DNA of 64,000 bases from Aliiroseovarius lamellibrachiae (lineage in GTDB: Bacteria; Pseudomonadota; Alphaproteobacteria; Rhodobacterales; Rhodobacteraceae), in assembly GCF_018599245.1 (NCBI RefSeq), contig NZ_JAHEVJ010000007.1, positions 186,001 to 250,000 of the forward strand, read 5' to 3'. Positions within the stretch are counted from its first letter, which is position 1; each line of letters opens with the position of its first letter. A model generated the notes under the pieces. That model was not told the DNA's origin, ran no database searches, and worked only from the letters and a program-made list of their open reading frames with translations. Positions 46,318 through 54,824 of the stretch are shown piece by piece. The translations under genes were made by a program, and so were the position numbers.

Positions 46318-47097
46318 TTACGTTTGCGTGGCCAAACGCGCCGCTGCCAAATTCGCTTGCAAGGATGCGCGCAGCAAAGATGCCTCTGATCCAACGCCAA
46401 AAAAGGTCACACCAAGTTGGGCATAATGACCAAAACTGGCCGCATCAAAACTTAGAATGCCCGCCGCTTTGCCCGCTGCTCGAATGTCAGCAATACCTTT
46501 TTCAATCGCCGCTTTGACATCTGGATGGCCGGGGTTTCCCAAATGCCCCATGTCAGCCGACAGATCAGCGGGGCCAATAAACACCGCATCCACACCATCC
46601 GTCCCGGCGATAGCTTTGATATTTTTCATAGCTTCTCTGGTTTCAGCCTGCAAAACCAAACAGATCTCACCATCGGCGTTTTCCGCATAATCCGCATTAT
46701 GCCCATAAAGTGCCGCTCGTGCGACCCCTGCCCCCATACCGCGCACACCGCGCGGCGCATATTTGGTGGCGGCGACAATGGCTTGGGCCTGGGCACCTGT
46801 ATTGACCATTGGCACCAACAGACTTTGCGCGCCAAGATCCATCACTTGCTTGATCACCCAGTCTTCACCGATGGGGACACGCACAATGGCGGACGTGTCG
46901 AACTGTCCCAACACGCGGAGCTGTTCCAGGATGGTATTCGGGTCAAACGGCGCATGTTCGCCGTCTATCAAGCACCAGTCATAGCCTGTTGCACCAACAA
47001 TCTCGGTCGCGGAGCCTGACCCGAGGTTCAGCCACATCCCGAGCTGCATCTCACCTTTTGCAAGCGCGTGTTTTAGCGTGTTGGTTGGCGCAGGCAT
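46318..47097 (-). CDS. HpcH/HpaI-type aldolase
   Basis: A 259-residue TIM-barrel class II aldolase related to 4-hydroxy-2-oxoheptanedioate aldolase. Landmarks: LGMWLNLGSGSATEIVG, YDWCLIDGEHAPFD with the DGEH segment, VRVPIGEDWVIKQVMDLGAQSLLVPMVN (short form LGAQSLLVPMVN) and VDAVFIGPADLSADMGH. The metal-binding Glu and Asp of the family lie in the QAETREAM and IGPADLS segments. It cleaves 2-oxo-3-deoxy or 4-hydroxy-2-oxo acids to pyruvate or glyoxylate plus an aldehyde; the natural substrate is not clear. GAGG precedes ATG 47097. Confidence 0.93.
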   Translation of the reverse strand: MPAPTNTLKHALAKGEMQLGMWLNLGSGSATEIVGATGYDWCLIDGEHAPFDPNTILEQLRVLGQFDTSAIVRVPIGEDWVIKQVMDLGAQSLLVPMVNTGAQAQAIVAATKYAPRGVRGMGAGVARAALYGHNADYAENADGEICLVLQAETREAMKNIKAIAGTDGVDAVFIGPADLSADMGHLGNPGHPDVKAAIEKGIADIRAAGKAAGILSFDAASFGHYAQLGVTFFGVGSEASLLRASLQANLAAARLATQT

Positions 47098-47162
47098 ATG
47101 ATTATCCTCAATATATTTATCATCTTAACGATATCCTACACACGGCCCCCAACAAGGGAGGT

Positions 47163-48497
47163 TCACTGTAGATAGTCGGCCCGCTGCAACCCATATTTTG
47201 CCATCTTTTCGTTCAGCGTCCGCCGTGGAAGGCACAGTTCATCCATCACCCCAACAATCGACCCTTTGTGGCGCCGCATTGTGTTGTCAATCAACATGCG
47301 CTCAAAGGCTTCAACATATTCCTTCAAAGGCTTCCCTTCGGTGGTCATCACCGGTTGCGCCTCTTCGTGGTCATTCATCAACAGTGACGAAATCGTGCCC
47401 GTTCCACGCCGTGACTGAAGCACCGCACGTTCGGAGATATTGATCAACTGGCGAATGTTTCCGGGCCAAGGCGCTTGCATCAATTGGGCCGCCTCCTGCA
47501 CGCTGACGGTGGGGGCGGCACAGCCATATTCATCGGCAAACTGATCCGCAAACCCAGTGAACAACATCAAAATATCTTCGCCCCGCTGGCGCAGCGGCGG
47601 CAAGGTGATTTTCATCGCAGCCAAGCGATAAAACAGATCGGGGCGCAGGCAATCTTCGCAGGTTTTGCCCTGTTCTTGCAGGTTGCAAATCGCGACAATG
47701 CGTGTTTCGGCTGGGGCACCTTGATCATTCATCCAGGTCAATAAACGCGCCTGAAGCCCCATCGGCAGTGCCTCGATATCTTCCAACACAAGCGTTCCGC
47801 CACGCGCCTCTTCGACATAAGGCTGGTTGCCACCCTCTTCCATTGGGCCAAACAAGCGACGCCCAAGCGCGTCCTCATCCGTGTCTGTGCAAGACACGAC
47901 CACAAATTTATTTCCGGCCTTGGCCCCAACCGCATGAAGGGCGTGGGCCACGAGTGTTTTACCCGTCCCAGTTTCGCCCTCAATCAAAGCATGGCCATCC
48001 GACTGGCCGATATCCAGAATGTCTTCCCTTAGACGTGACATGACCGGGGATGCGCCGATCAGTTTCTTCATGATGGTGGTGCCATCCCCCAGTTCCTTGC
48101 GCAAAGCGCGGGCATCAAGCGCCAGACGCCGCTTATGCGTGGCTTTCTTTACCAGGTTGGTCATGTTGTCTGGGTTAAAGGGCTTTTCCAGGAAATCAAA
48201 TGCCCCGACCCGCATCGCCTCCACCGCCATGGGGACATCGCCATGACCCGTAATCATGATAACGGGAAGCGAGCTGTCCAGCGACATCAGCTTTTTCAGG
48301 AAATCCATTCCATCCATGCCCGGCATCCGAATATCCGAAATCACCACACCCGGATAATCAGGTCCAATCCCCTTCAAGGCGTCCACCGCCGAGGGGAAGG
48401 TTTCGGTTTGAAAACCTGAAAGGGCCAACCACTGAGAGATGGACTGACGCATATCTTGTTCGTCATCCACAATTGCAACTTTTATTGCCTGAGCCAT
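47163..48497 (-). CDS. DctD-like NtrC-family response regulator lacking GAFTGA
   Basis: A 444-residue regulator. The receiver domain has Asp11, Asp12 and phospho-acceptor Asp55 (ISDIRMPGMDG). An AAA+ domain follows with Walker A GETGTGKT (174-181) and a modified Walker B, GTLVLEDIEAL. The arginine finger segment LRPDLFYRL is present. At the place of the sigma54-contacting GAFTGA loop it reads FGPMEEGG (216-223), so contact with sigma54 RNA polymerase as in canonical DctD is doubtful. A Fis-type HTH ends the protein (VGVMDELCLPRRTLNEKM). It follows the DctB-like gene by 31 bases; the start is ATG 48497 behind GGAGG. Confidence 0.88.
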   Translation of the reverse strand: MAQAIKVAIVDDEQDMRQSISQWLALSGFQTETFPSAVDALKGIGPDYPGVVISDIRMPGMDGMDFLKKLMSLDSSLPVIMITGHGDVPMAVEAMRVGAFDFLEKPFNPDNMTNLVKKATHKRRLALDARALRKELGDGTTIMKKLIGASPVMSRLREDILDIGQSDGHALIEGETGTGKTLVAHALHAVGAKAGNKFVVVSCTDTDEDALGRRLFGPMEEGGNQPYVEEARGGTLVLEDIEALPMGLQARLLTWMNDQGAPAETRIVAICNLQEQGKTCEDCLRPDLFYRLAAMKITLPPLRQRGEDILMLFTGFADQFADEYGCAAPTVSVQEAAQLMQAPWPGNIRQLINISERAVLQSRRGTGTISSLLMNDHEEAQPVMTTEGKPLKEYVEAFERMLIDNTMRRHKGSIVGVMDELCLPRRTLNEKMAKYGLQRADYLQ

Positions 48498-48528
48498 GGC
48501 TTTTCCTCCGCCATTTTCACCGGCCACC

Positions 48529-50307
48529 TTATTCAGCGGCTTCAATATCACTGTCTTCTTCATCTAAGATAGGAAGCTCAACTTCAAATACAGCCCCCCC
48601 ATCTTGCCCATTTCGGGCGGTTAACCGCCCACCAAAATCAGTGACAATCCCCGAAGAAATTGCCAAACCCAGCCCAACCCCGTCCCCCGGGGCCTTGGTG
48701 GTGTAGAAGGGTTCAAACAGATTATCGAGATCCGTGACCCCCTCGCCATTGTCGCGCACGGTGATCAAAGCGTAATCCCCGCGGCTCACAATGATGTCCA
48801 CCTGTGGGGCATCCACTGTTTTTGTGGCATCAATGGCGTTGCGCAACAAGTTGATCAACACCTGCTCCAGACGCAACCGATCCCCCATGACCATCACCGG
48901 ATTGCGGGGAATATTGCGCGTGATGCGCACTTCGCGGCGCTTCAGCTGCGGTTCCATCATCGACAACGCCATAGAAACAGATTTCCTGATGTCCATCGGT
49001 TCAAACGCATCACCGCCTTTGCGGGCATAGGATTTTAGCTGCCGGGTGATCGCCCCCATGCGCTCAATCAGATCATCAATACGCTGGAAACTGGATAAGG
49101 CTTCATCGGGTCGCTTGCGTTGCAGCAACAGTTTGGCACCGGCCAAATAGGTTTTCATGGCTGCAAGCGGCTGGTTCAGCTCGTGGCTGACAGCGGCCGA
49201 CATTTCCCCCAAAGCGGCCAGTTTGGAGCTTTGCGCCAGTGTCTGCTCCGCCACCTGAAGGTTCTTTTCAGCCCTCTGCCGCTCTGCGATCTCCCTTTGC
49301 AACTGGTCATTAAGCTGCCGCAAATCCGCGGATTCCTGAGCAAAAAGAACAGACCTGAATTGGGCGCGTCGGCTGATCAAATAAAAGGTCAGCGATAAAA
49401 GCATCGCGAAAGCCATGATTTCCAACGACAAGAACGCGTTCACCTTTTCCCTGACCGACGCATAAGATGTGAAGGATGCAATCCGCCAACCCTGAAAAGG
49501 CACACGCGCTTCATGGCGCATCACCGCCTCCCCCAGAAACAGCATCTCTGACGGTAGGGCTGTCCATTCTGTGGTATTACGAAAGCTGCGCCGGATGGCG
49601 GTCATGGCTGGGACGGTCACCAGGGCATCATCTTCTTGTTTGCCACGCCAGCGTGGCTCTGTCGCCAGAATGACATCGTTCTGGGAATTGGTCACCAAAA
49701 CAGCATCCGAAATTCCGGACCAGCTCTCTTCAAATTTGCGCAAATCAACTTCTACGACAATAACACCAATGACCTTGTTGCCAGCTTCGATTTTGCGCGA
49801 ATAGGTGAACTCATATGCGCCTGACTCGCTTTGCGCGGTGGAAAACACCGTTTCCGAACTGCGCAGTGCATCAACGAAATAGGGGTCTGATCGGTGTAAT
49901 TCCCCCAATGTTTCCCGAACAGTCGCCGCCACAGTCCGCCCATCACCATCAAGCAATATCAGTGATTTGGCTTCGATCTCTTCCCGATAGGAAATCAAAC
50001 GCGCAGAGCTTTGCGAAAAATCGTCCGAATTTAGCGCATTGATCAGCGCCGGATCCCGAGACAGCAAAAGTGGCACAACCGAATTGCGCTGTAACTCGCT
50101 GATAAGGTTCCCAGAATAAAGCGCCACGCGAAGCTCTGCCCGGTTGCGCGTTGTTTCCGTATAGCGTTCGGTCAGCCAACTGTTTGAGACATAAATCACC
50201 GCAGCGGCAAGGCTGATCAACGCCAGCAAGACCACTCGCGCACGCAGTGAAACCCCTGTGCGCGGGGTCAAAGCAGGTTTGGGAGGGTGTTGGACATTAT
50301 CCGCCAT
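48529..50307 (-). CDS. DctB-like sensor histidine kinase
   Basis: A 592-residue inner-membrane kinase: membrane helix 1 (about 24-42), a periplasmic double-Cache-like sensor (about 45-290), membrane helix 2 (about 292-311), a coiled-coil linker, then HisKA with His375 (GEMSAAVSHELNQPLAAMKTY, short form SHELNQPL) and HATPase (NLLRNAIDA, DNGEG, GVGLGL). It resembles DctB, which senses C4-dicarboxylates and phosphorylates DctD. It starts 36 bases after purQ on the same strand. The TRAP operon near 28-31 kb is a possible but unproven target. Confidence 0.9.
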   Translation of the reverse strand: MADNVQHPPKPALTPRTGVSLRARVVLLALISLAAAVIYVSNSWLTERYTETTRNRAELRVALYSGNLISELQRNSVVPLLLSRDPALINALNSDDFSQSSARLISYREEIEAKSLILLDGDGRTVAATVRETLGELHRSDPYFVDALRSSETVFSTAQSESGAYEFTYSRKIEAGNKVIGVIVVEVDLRKFEESWSGISDAVLVTNSQNDVILATEPRWRGKQEDDALVTVPAMTAIRRSFRNTTEWTALPSEMLFLGEAVMRHEARVPFQGWRIASFTSYASVREKVNAFLSLEIMAFAMLLSLTFYLISRRAQFRSVLFAQESADLRQLNDQLQREIAERQRAEKNLQVAEQTLAQSSKLAALGEMSAAVSHELNQPLAAMKTYLAGAKLLLQRKRPDEALSSFQRIDDLIERMGAITRQLKSYARKGGDAFEPMDIRKSVSMALSMMEPQLKRREVRITRNIPRNPVMVMGDRLRLEQVLINLLRNAIDATKTVDAPQVDIIVSRGDYALITVRDNGEGVTDLDNLFEPFYTTKAPGDGVGLGLAISSGIVTDFGGRLTARNGQDGGAVFEVELPILDEEDSDIEAAE

Positions 50308-50343
50308 GGCGCAAGTCTAAGCGCCATGGCGAGGGGCCACAAG

Positions 50344-51015
50344 TCAGGCTGCGACCACGGCATCCACCAACGAGCGGAACATTGCCACCCCGTCAGTGCC
50401 GCCATGCATCTCATCCACGCAACGCTCTGGATGCGGCATCATACCAAGCACCCGGCGGTTCTTGGAAATCACACCCGCGATGTCGCCGGTCGATCCATTG
50501 GGGTTGTCGGTGTAGGTAAAAGCAATGCGGCCCTCGGATTTCAGCTGCGCCAGCTTTTCATCCGTGACGTTGTAATTGCCATCATGATGCGCCACCGGAA
50601 CAGACAGTTCCTGCCCTTCGGAATACCCAGACAAGAAAGCATTATCTGTGTTTTCCACTTTTAAACCAACCGGTTTGCAGATGAACTTCAGATTTGCATT
50701 GCGCATCAAAGCACCGGGCAAAATACCCGTTTCAGTGAGCACCTGAAACCCGTTACAAATCCCGATCGCATAACCACCACGCTCGGTGTGACGGATCAAA
50801 GACCTGGTGATTGGGGATTGCGCGGCAATGGCCCCACACCGCAAATAATCCCCAAAGGAAAACCCGCCCGGAACACCCACGATGTCCAGATCCTCAGGAA
50901 GGTCGGTTTCTTTGTGCCAAATCATGGTCACATCGGCCCCGGCCCGCTCAAACGCGACGGCGAGGTCACGGTCACAATTTGACCCCGGAAAGACAAGTAC
51001 GCCCGCCTTCATCAC
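50344..51015 (-). CDS. purQ: Phosphoribosylformylglycinamidine synthase subunit PurQ
   Basis: A 223-residue glutaminase subunit of the three-part FGAM synthase. The glutamine-amidotransferase nucleophile Cys is in GICNGFQVLTE; the GVPGGFSFGDYLRCGA oxyanion region and the HPE motif (MMPHPERCVDE) are present. It overlaps purS by 4 bases and acts with PurS and PurL; purL is not in this window. Confidence 0.97.
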   Translation of the reverse strand: MMKAGVLVFPGSNCDRDLAVAFERAGADVTMIWHKETDLPEDLDIVGVPGGFSFGDYLRCGAIAAQSPITRSLIRHTERGGYAIGICNGFQVLTETGILPGALMRNANLKFICKPVGLKVENTDNAFLSGYSEGQELSVPVAHHDGNYNVTDEKLAQLKSEGRIAFTYTDNPNGSTGDIAGVISKNRRVLGMMPHPERCVDEMHGGTDGVAMFRSLVDAVVAA

Positions 51016-51242
51016 AGCACCTGAATGGCGTAGTTTTCGATCACGGTGTTGGCCAGAAGCTTGTCACACATGTCTTTTATGGTGTCTTCCGATGTGCCGT
51101 CAGCCACATCCAATTCAATCACTTTTCCCTGACGCACTTTTTCAACACCGTCAAATCCCAGGTTGCCAAGCGCGTGGCGCACGGCCTCGCCCTGGGGGTC
51201 CAAAACGCCGGTTTTCAGCATGACATCAACACGAACTTTCAT
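51012..51242 (-). CDS. purS: Phosphoribosylformylglycinamidine synthase subunit PurS
   Basis: A 76-residue small subunit with the family's MKVRVDVMLKTGVLDPQGEAV start (short form GVLDPQGEAV) and internal NLGFDGVEKVRQGKVIEL. It bridges PurQ and PurL for ammonia transfer. It lies between purC (11 bases upstream) and purQ (4-base overlap). Confidence 0.97.
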   Translation of the reverse strand: MKVRVDVMLKTGVLDPQGEAVRHALGNLGFDGVEKVRQGKVIELDVADGTSEDTIKDMCDKLLANTVIENYAIQVL

Positions 51243-51253
51243 GGGGCTCTTCC

Positions 51254-52018
51254 TTAGTTGATCAGGGTGGGTTTGGTGTTGGCGTGGGTCACATTTGAAG
51301 GCAGAACCCCCAAACGGCGCGCCACTTCGGTATAGGCGTCGGTCAGATTGCCAAGATCGCGGCGGAACACATCTTTATCAAGCTTTTCGCCCGTTTCAAT
51401 GTCCCACAGACGGCAGCTGTCCGGGCTGATTTCATCGGCCAGAATCAAACGCGGAAAGTCGCCTTCGTAGATGCGGCCAAATTCGATTTTAAAGTCGATC
51501 AGCTTGATCCCGACACCGTACATCACGCCAGACAGATAGTCATTTACGCGCAGTGTCGTATCGACGATCTCGCCCAGCTCTTGCTGCGTGGCCCAGCCGA
51601 ACGCCATAATATATTCTTCCGGAACCAGAGGATCCCCCAAAGCGTCGTCTTTATACGAGAACTCAACAATCGGGCGCGGCAGGCGTGTGCCCTCTTCGAT
51701 CCCCAAACGCTTCGCCATGGACCCGGCCGCGAAATTACGCACGATCACTTCAAGCGGCACAATTTCAGCCGCTTTGATCAGCTGTTCGCGCATATTCAGG
51801 CGTTTGATGAAATGCGTTGGCACGCCAATCTGACCAAGGCCGGTCATGAAAAACTCAGACAGACGGTTGTTCAACACGCCTTTGCCTTCGATCACGTCCC
51901 GCTTTTCGGCGTTAAACGCGGTGGCGTCATCCTTGAAGTATTGAACCAGAGTGCCCTGTTCCGGGCCTTCATAAAGAACTTTTGCTTTGCCTTCATAGAG
52001 TTTTTTGCGACGCGCCAT
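51254..52018 (-). CDS. purC: Phosphoribosylaminoimidazole-succinocarboxamide synthase
   Basis: A 254-residue SAICAR synthetase joining CAIR with aspartate. Typical features include [48 protein letters not shown] and the aspartate-binding [16 protein letters not shown] region. It heads purC-purS-purQ on the minus strand. The start is ATG 52018; the upstream ~230 bp are divergent from the DUF1476 gene. Confidence 0.97.
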   Translation of the reverse strand: MARRKKLYEGKAKVLYEGPEQGTLVQYFKDDATAFNAEKRDVIEGKGVLNNRLSEFFMTGLGQIGVPTHFIKRLNMREQLIKAAEIVPLEVIVRNFAAGSMAKRLGIEEGTRLPRPIVEFSYKDDALGDPLVPEEYIMAFGWATQQELGEIVDTTLRVNDYLSGVMYGVGIKLIDFKIEFGRIYEGDFPRLILADEISPDSCRLWDIETGEKLDKDVFRRDLGNLTDAYTEVARRLGVLPSNVTHANTKPTLIN

Positions 52019-52256
52019 GGGATCCCCGCCATTTGAGTGCAGCCCGCGGGGTCAAACGACTCCCGCACTTGCACGCCCTATAAGCAATTCCCCCCTTTGG
52101 GGCAACATGGGGGTATCATTCTGTGCCGATTATCCGAGAAATCCACCAAATCCTCTCAAATTCCCATGAATGAGAGCGCTAGCGGGGTTGCGATGGGGCG
52201 CTTGGATAGGCATATCAAGAGCAACAGAATGACAACCCATAGATAGGGACGCCAGA

Positions 52257-52568
52257 ATGACAACGTTTGACGATCGTGAAAACGCCTTTGAAGCTAAATT
52301 TGCCCATGATGAAGAAATGATTTTCAAGGCAAATGCGCGGGCCAACAAAAAACTGGGCCTGTGGGCTGCTGAAAAACTGGGTAAAACTGGTGATGAAGCG
52401 GAAGCTTATGCCAAAGAAGTCATCGTTGCTGATTTCGAAGAGGCCGGTCACGATGATGTCGTGCGTAAAGTTGTGGGGGACCTCAATGATGTCACCGCCG
52501 ACGAAATCCGCGCCAAACGGGCCGAACTTTTGGCTGTGGCCAAGGCTGAAATGGCCGGCGACGCTTAA
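52257..52568 (+). CDS. F1-ATPase inhibitor subunit zeta (DUF1476)
   Basis: A 103-residue protein with the alphaproteobacterial DUF1476 pattern, FDDRENAFEAKFAHDEEMIFKANARANKKLGLWAAEKLG (short forms RENAFEAKFAHD and FKANARANKKLGLWAAEKLG). The N-terminal basic/helical end of the zeta subunit inserts in F1 and blocks ATP hydrolysis, as described in Paracoccus. It is single, with the terminator at 52592-52620 behind it and purC divergent upstream. Confidence 0.92.
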   Translation: MTTFDDRENAFEAKFAHDEEMIFKANARANKKLGLWAAEKLGKTGDEAEAYAKEVIVADFEEAGHDDVVRKVVGDLNDVTADEIRAKRAELLAVAKAEMAGDA

Positions 52569-52591
52569 TCGCGTTGGATTCAGAAATTATG

Positions 52592-52620
52592 AGGCGCGCC
52601 CATTTGGCCGCGCCTTTTTT
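52592..52620 (+). terminator. Intrinsic terminator after the DUF1476 gene
   Basis: A 7-bp perfect stem, AGGCGCG / CGCGCCT, with a 10-base loop is followed by seven T. Confidence 0.85.
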
Positions 52621-52735
52621 TGTACCCATGCCCACCCTCAGCTGGGACAAGACATAAGTTCGAACAAATTGATCTGTTAACGGTCTCTTTGCAAAGCAGG
52701 CTTAAAGTAAGCCGGGGCAATGCAAAGGGTGAGGT

Positions 52736-54724
52736 ATGCATCAAGGACGTTTCAGAGGTATTGGGCGCGAACGGCTGGCCGAGCGCCGCTTTTCCAACGT
52801 TTTGCCACATGCAGGTGGCGACGGCATTGACCTTCGCAAAATGCTGGCGCGACAAATCCTGCCGCTGGCGTTTGCCCTTGGTATTGTCTGGCTACTTTGG
52901 GGGAAAATGGATGACCTCGACGTAAACCATATCAAAACCTCACTCAAAACCGTAGCTCCGCATCAATGGCTTCTTGCCGCTTTCTTTTCCGCAATCTCAT
53001 TCTGGGCACTTGGGCGCTATGATCGTGTGGTCCATCGCCTGATCGGCTCCCCCACACAATCAGGCGCTGCACAGCGCGCGGGTGTCACAGCTATCGCACT
53101 GTCGCAAACCGTGGGCATGGGGGTGTTATCATCCGCTTTGGTGCGCTGGCGAATGCTGTCAGAGATCAGCCTGTTACAAGCCACCCGGATTTCAATGATT
53201 GTCTCGGTATCCTTTCTGACGGCCTGGGCCGTGGTGGCGGCAGGGGTTGTCCTATTGGTCCCTCTGAACCTGCCAGGATCCACCTGGATCGCTTGCGCGG
53301 TCCTGGCTGGGGCCACAGCATTGGTTGCCTTCTCCGTATTTCGCCCAAATTTTCTATCGCGCTTCAACCTCCCGTCAGTAAAGGCAATGGCAGCCTTTGT
53401 GGCCCTTGCGGCAATCGATACATTTGCAGCAGGCGCAGCACTTTGGGCGGTAATGCCGGAAAACTGTGTCATAGGGCTTGTGCCGCTCGTGGCCGCCTAT
53501 CTCATCGCCCTAGGAGCAGGGTTATTATCAGGGACACCCGGCGGCGTTGGTCCGTTTGAGGTGACACTTCTGGCGCTCTTGCCCCAGCTTGACCAAGAAC
53601 CAGTCCTCGCGGCAATCCTTGCCTTTCGCGCAGTTTACTACGCAGCACCTGCGTTGATCGCCGCAGCACTTACCATTCGAGGTCCGGCAAATGACGCTGC
53701 ACCTGACACGCAGCGCACGGGTGCTCAACTCACGGAACTTACACATACATCCTTGTTGCCCTCGCGCGTCTCTGCCGCGATTGATGCCGCCCCCCGCGCA
53801 GAATCGGCGCTACTGCGTCAAGGGTGTCTTTCCCTTTTTGAAACCCACGACAGGTGTCCCACCGCAATGGCGAAAAAAACGGGACAAAGCCTGGTGGTTG
53901 TCTCCGATCCGCTGAAGCAGGCCCACTTTCACACCGGCTTTCTATCAGATCTAACACAGGCCTCTCACAACAATTACCTTTCTCCTTTCCTGTACAAAAT
54001 TGGGGGCCGGATGGCCGCCATTGCGCGCAACGCGCATTGGGTCACACTGCCGGTTGCCCGCGAAGCATGGATTTCCCCTCAAATATTTTCGACAGACGGT
54101 TCCTCTCGTCGGCAACTTCGTCGCAAACTACGACACGCCGAAAAATCGGGGGTTTATGTTAAGGTCGGCGGCGCAAACCTGCCTTTGTTGGAAATGGCCC
54201 GGATTTCAGACGACTGGCGTCGCGCCCGTGGCGCAGAGCGTGGGTTTTCGATGGGCGTTTGGCGCCCAGACACCCTACCCCATTCTCAAATCTATCTGGC
54301 GTATCAAAACGATAATCTGGTTGGGTTTATTACCCTACATAAAAACGCCCGCGAATATGGCCTCGATCTCATGCGAATGAAAGAGGACACCCCGGATGGC
54401 ACCATGCATCTACTGGTCTCGTTTGCGATTGAACATGCCGCCAAACAGGGCTGTAAACGCCTTTCGCTGGCAGCCGTTCCCCTTGGCCCCAAGCCCGGCG
54501 AACCAAAAATATTTCATTATTTGCGACACACGCTGGACAAGATCAGCGGCGCATCTGGTTTGCGCCAGTTCAAAACGAGCTTTGCGCCAAATTGGGAAAC
54601 ACTTTATGTGTCGGCGCCCACCCGACTGGGCCTGTTGCTGGGCGCGCTGGATGTGACACGCGAGATTTCTCGCCCGCATGTCACCGGATGCAACACAACA
54701 AACCGGCAATCACCCGAGGGCTAA
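52736..54724 (+). CDS. MprF-like aminoacyl-phosphatidylglycerol synthase, short form
   Basis: A 662-residue membrane protein. The N-terminal half (about 35-330) contains eight or so hydrophobic helices of the LPG-synthase transmembrane type, with SGTPGGVGPFEVTLLALLP. The C-terminal half (about 350-640) is a DUF2156 / GNAT-like domain: RRKLRHAEKSG, LVGFITLHKNAREYGLDLMR and CKRLSLAAVPLGPKPG. MprF proteins transfer lysine or alanine from aminoacyl-tRNA to phosphatidylglycerol and are normally about 840-880 residues with fourteen helices; this one lacks several. GGTGAGGT precedes ATG 52736. No partner gene is close. Confidence 0.85.
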   Translation: MHQGRFRGIGRERLAERRFSNVLPHAGGDGIDLRKMLARQILPLAFALGIVWLLWGKMDDLDVNHIKTSLKTVAPHQWLLAAFFSAISFWALGRYDRVVHRLIGSPTQSGAAQRAGVTAIALSQTVGMGVLSSALVRWRMLSEISLLQATRISMIVSVSFLTAWAVVAAGVVLLVPLNLPGSTWIACAVLAGATALVAFSVFRPNFLSRFNLPSVKAMAAFVALAAIDTFAAGAALWAVMPENCVIGLVPLVAAYLIALGAGLLSGTPGGVGPFEVTLLALLPQLDQEPVLAAILAFRAVYYAAPALIAAALTIRGPANDAAPDTQRTGAQLTELTHTSLLPSRVSAAIDAAPRAESALLRQGCLSLFETHDRCPTAMAKKTGQSLVVVSDPLKQAHFHTGFLSDLTQASHNNYLSPFLYKIGGRMAAIARNAHWVTLPVAREAWISPQIFSTDGSSRRQLRRKLRHAEKSGVYVKVGGANLPLLEMARISDDWRRARGAERGFSMGVWRPDTLPHSQIYLAYQNDNLVGFITLHKNAREYGLDLMRMKEDTPDGTMHLLVSFAIEHAAKQGCKRLSLAAVPLGPKPGEPKIFHYLRHTLDKISGASGLRQFKTSFAPNWETLYVSAPTRLGLLLGALDVTREISRPHVTGCNTTNRQSPEG

Positions 54725-54736
54725 GTTTCAATGCCA

Positions 54737-54753
54737 TTCATAGTTGCTATGAA
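54737..54753. promoter_or_regulatory. Candidate operator ahead of the homocysteine methyltransferase gene
   Basis: A perfect 7-bp inverted repeat, TTCATAG-TTG-CTATGAA, lies 71-87 bases upstream of ATG 54825, in the 100-bp gap after the MprF-like gene. Confidence 0.4.
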
Positions 54754-54824
54754 ACTATTGCATTTGCGCGCGGGGCAAATCCGTGGCAGGTAGCGCCTAT
54801 ACTTGAATTCGCCGGAGACCCGAG

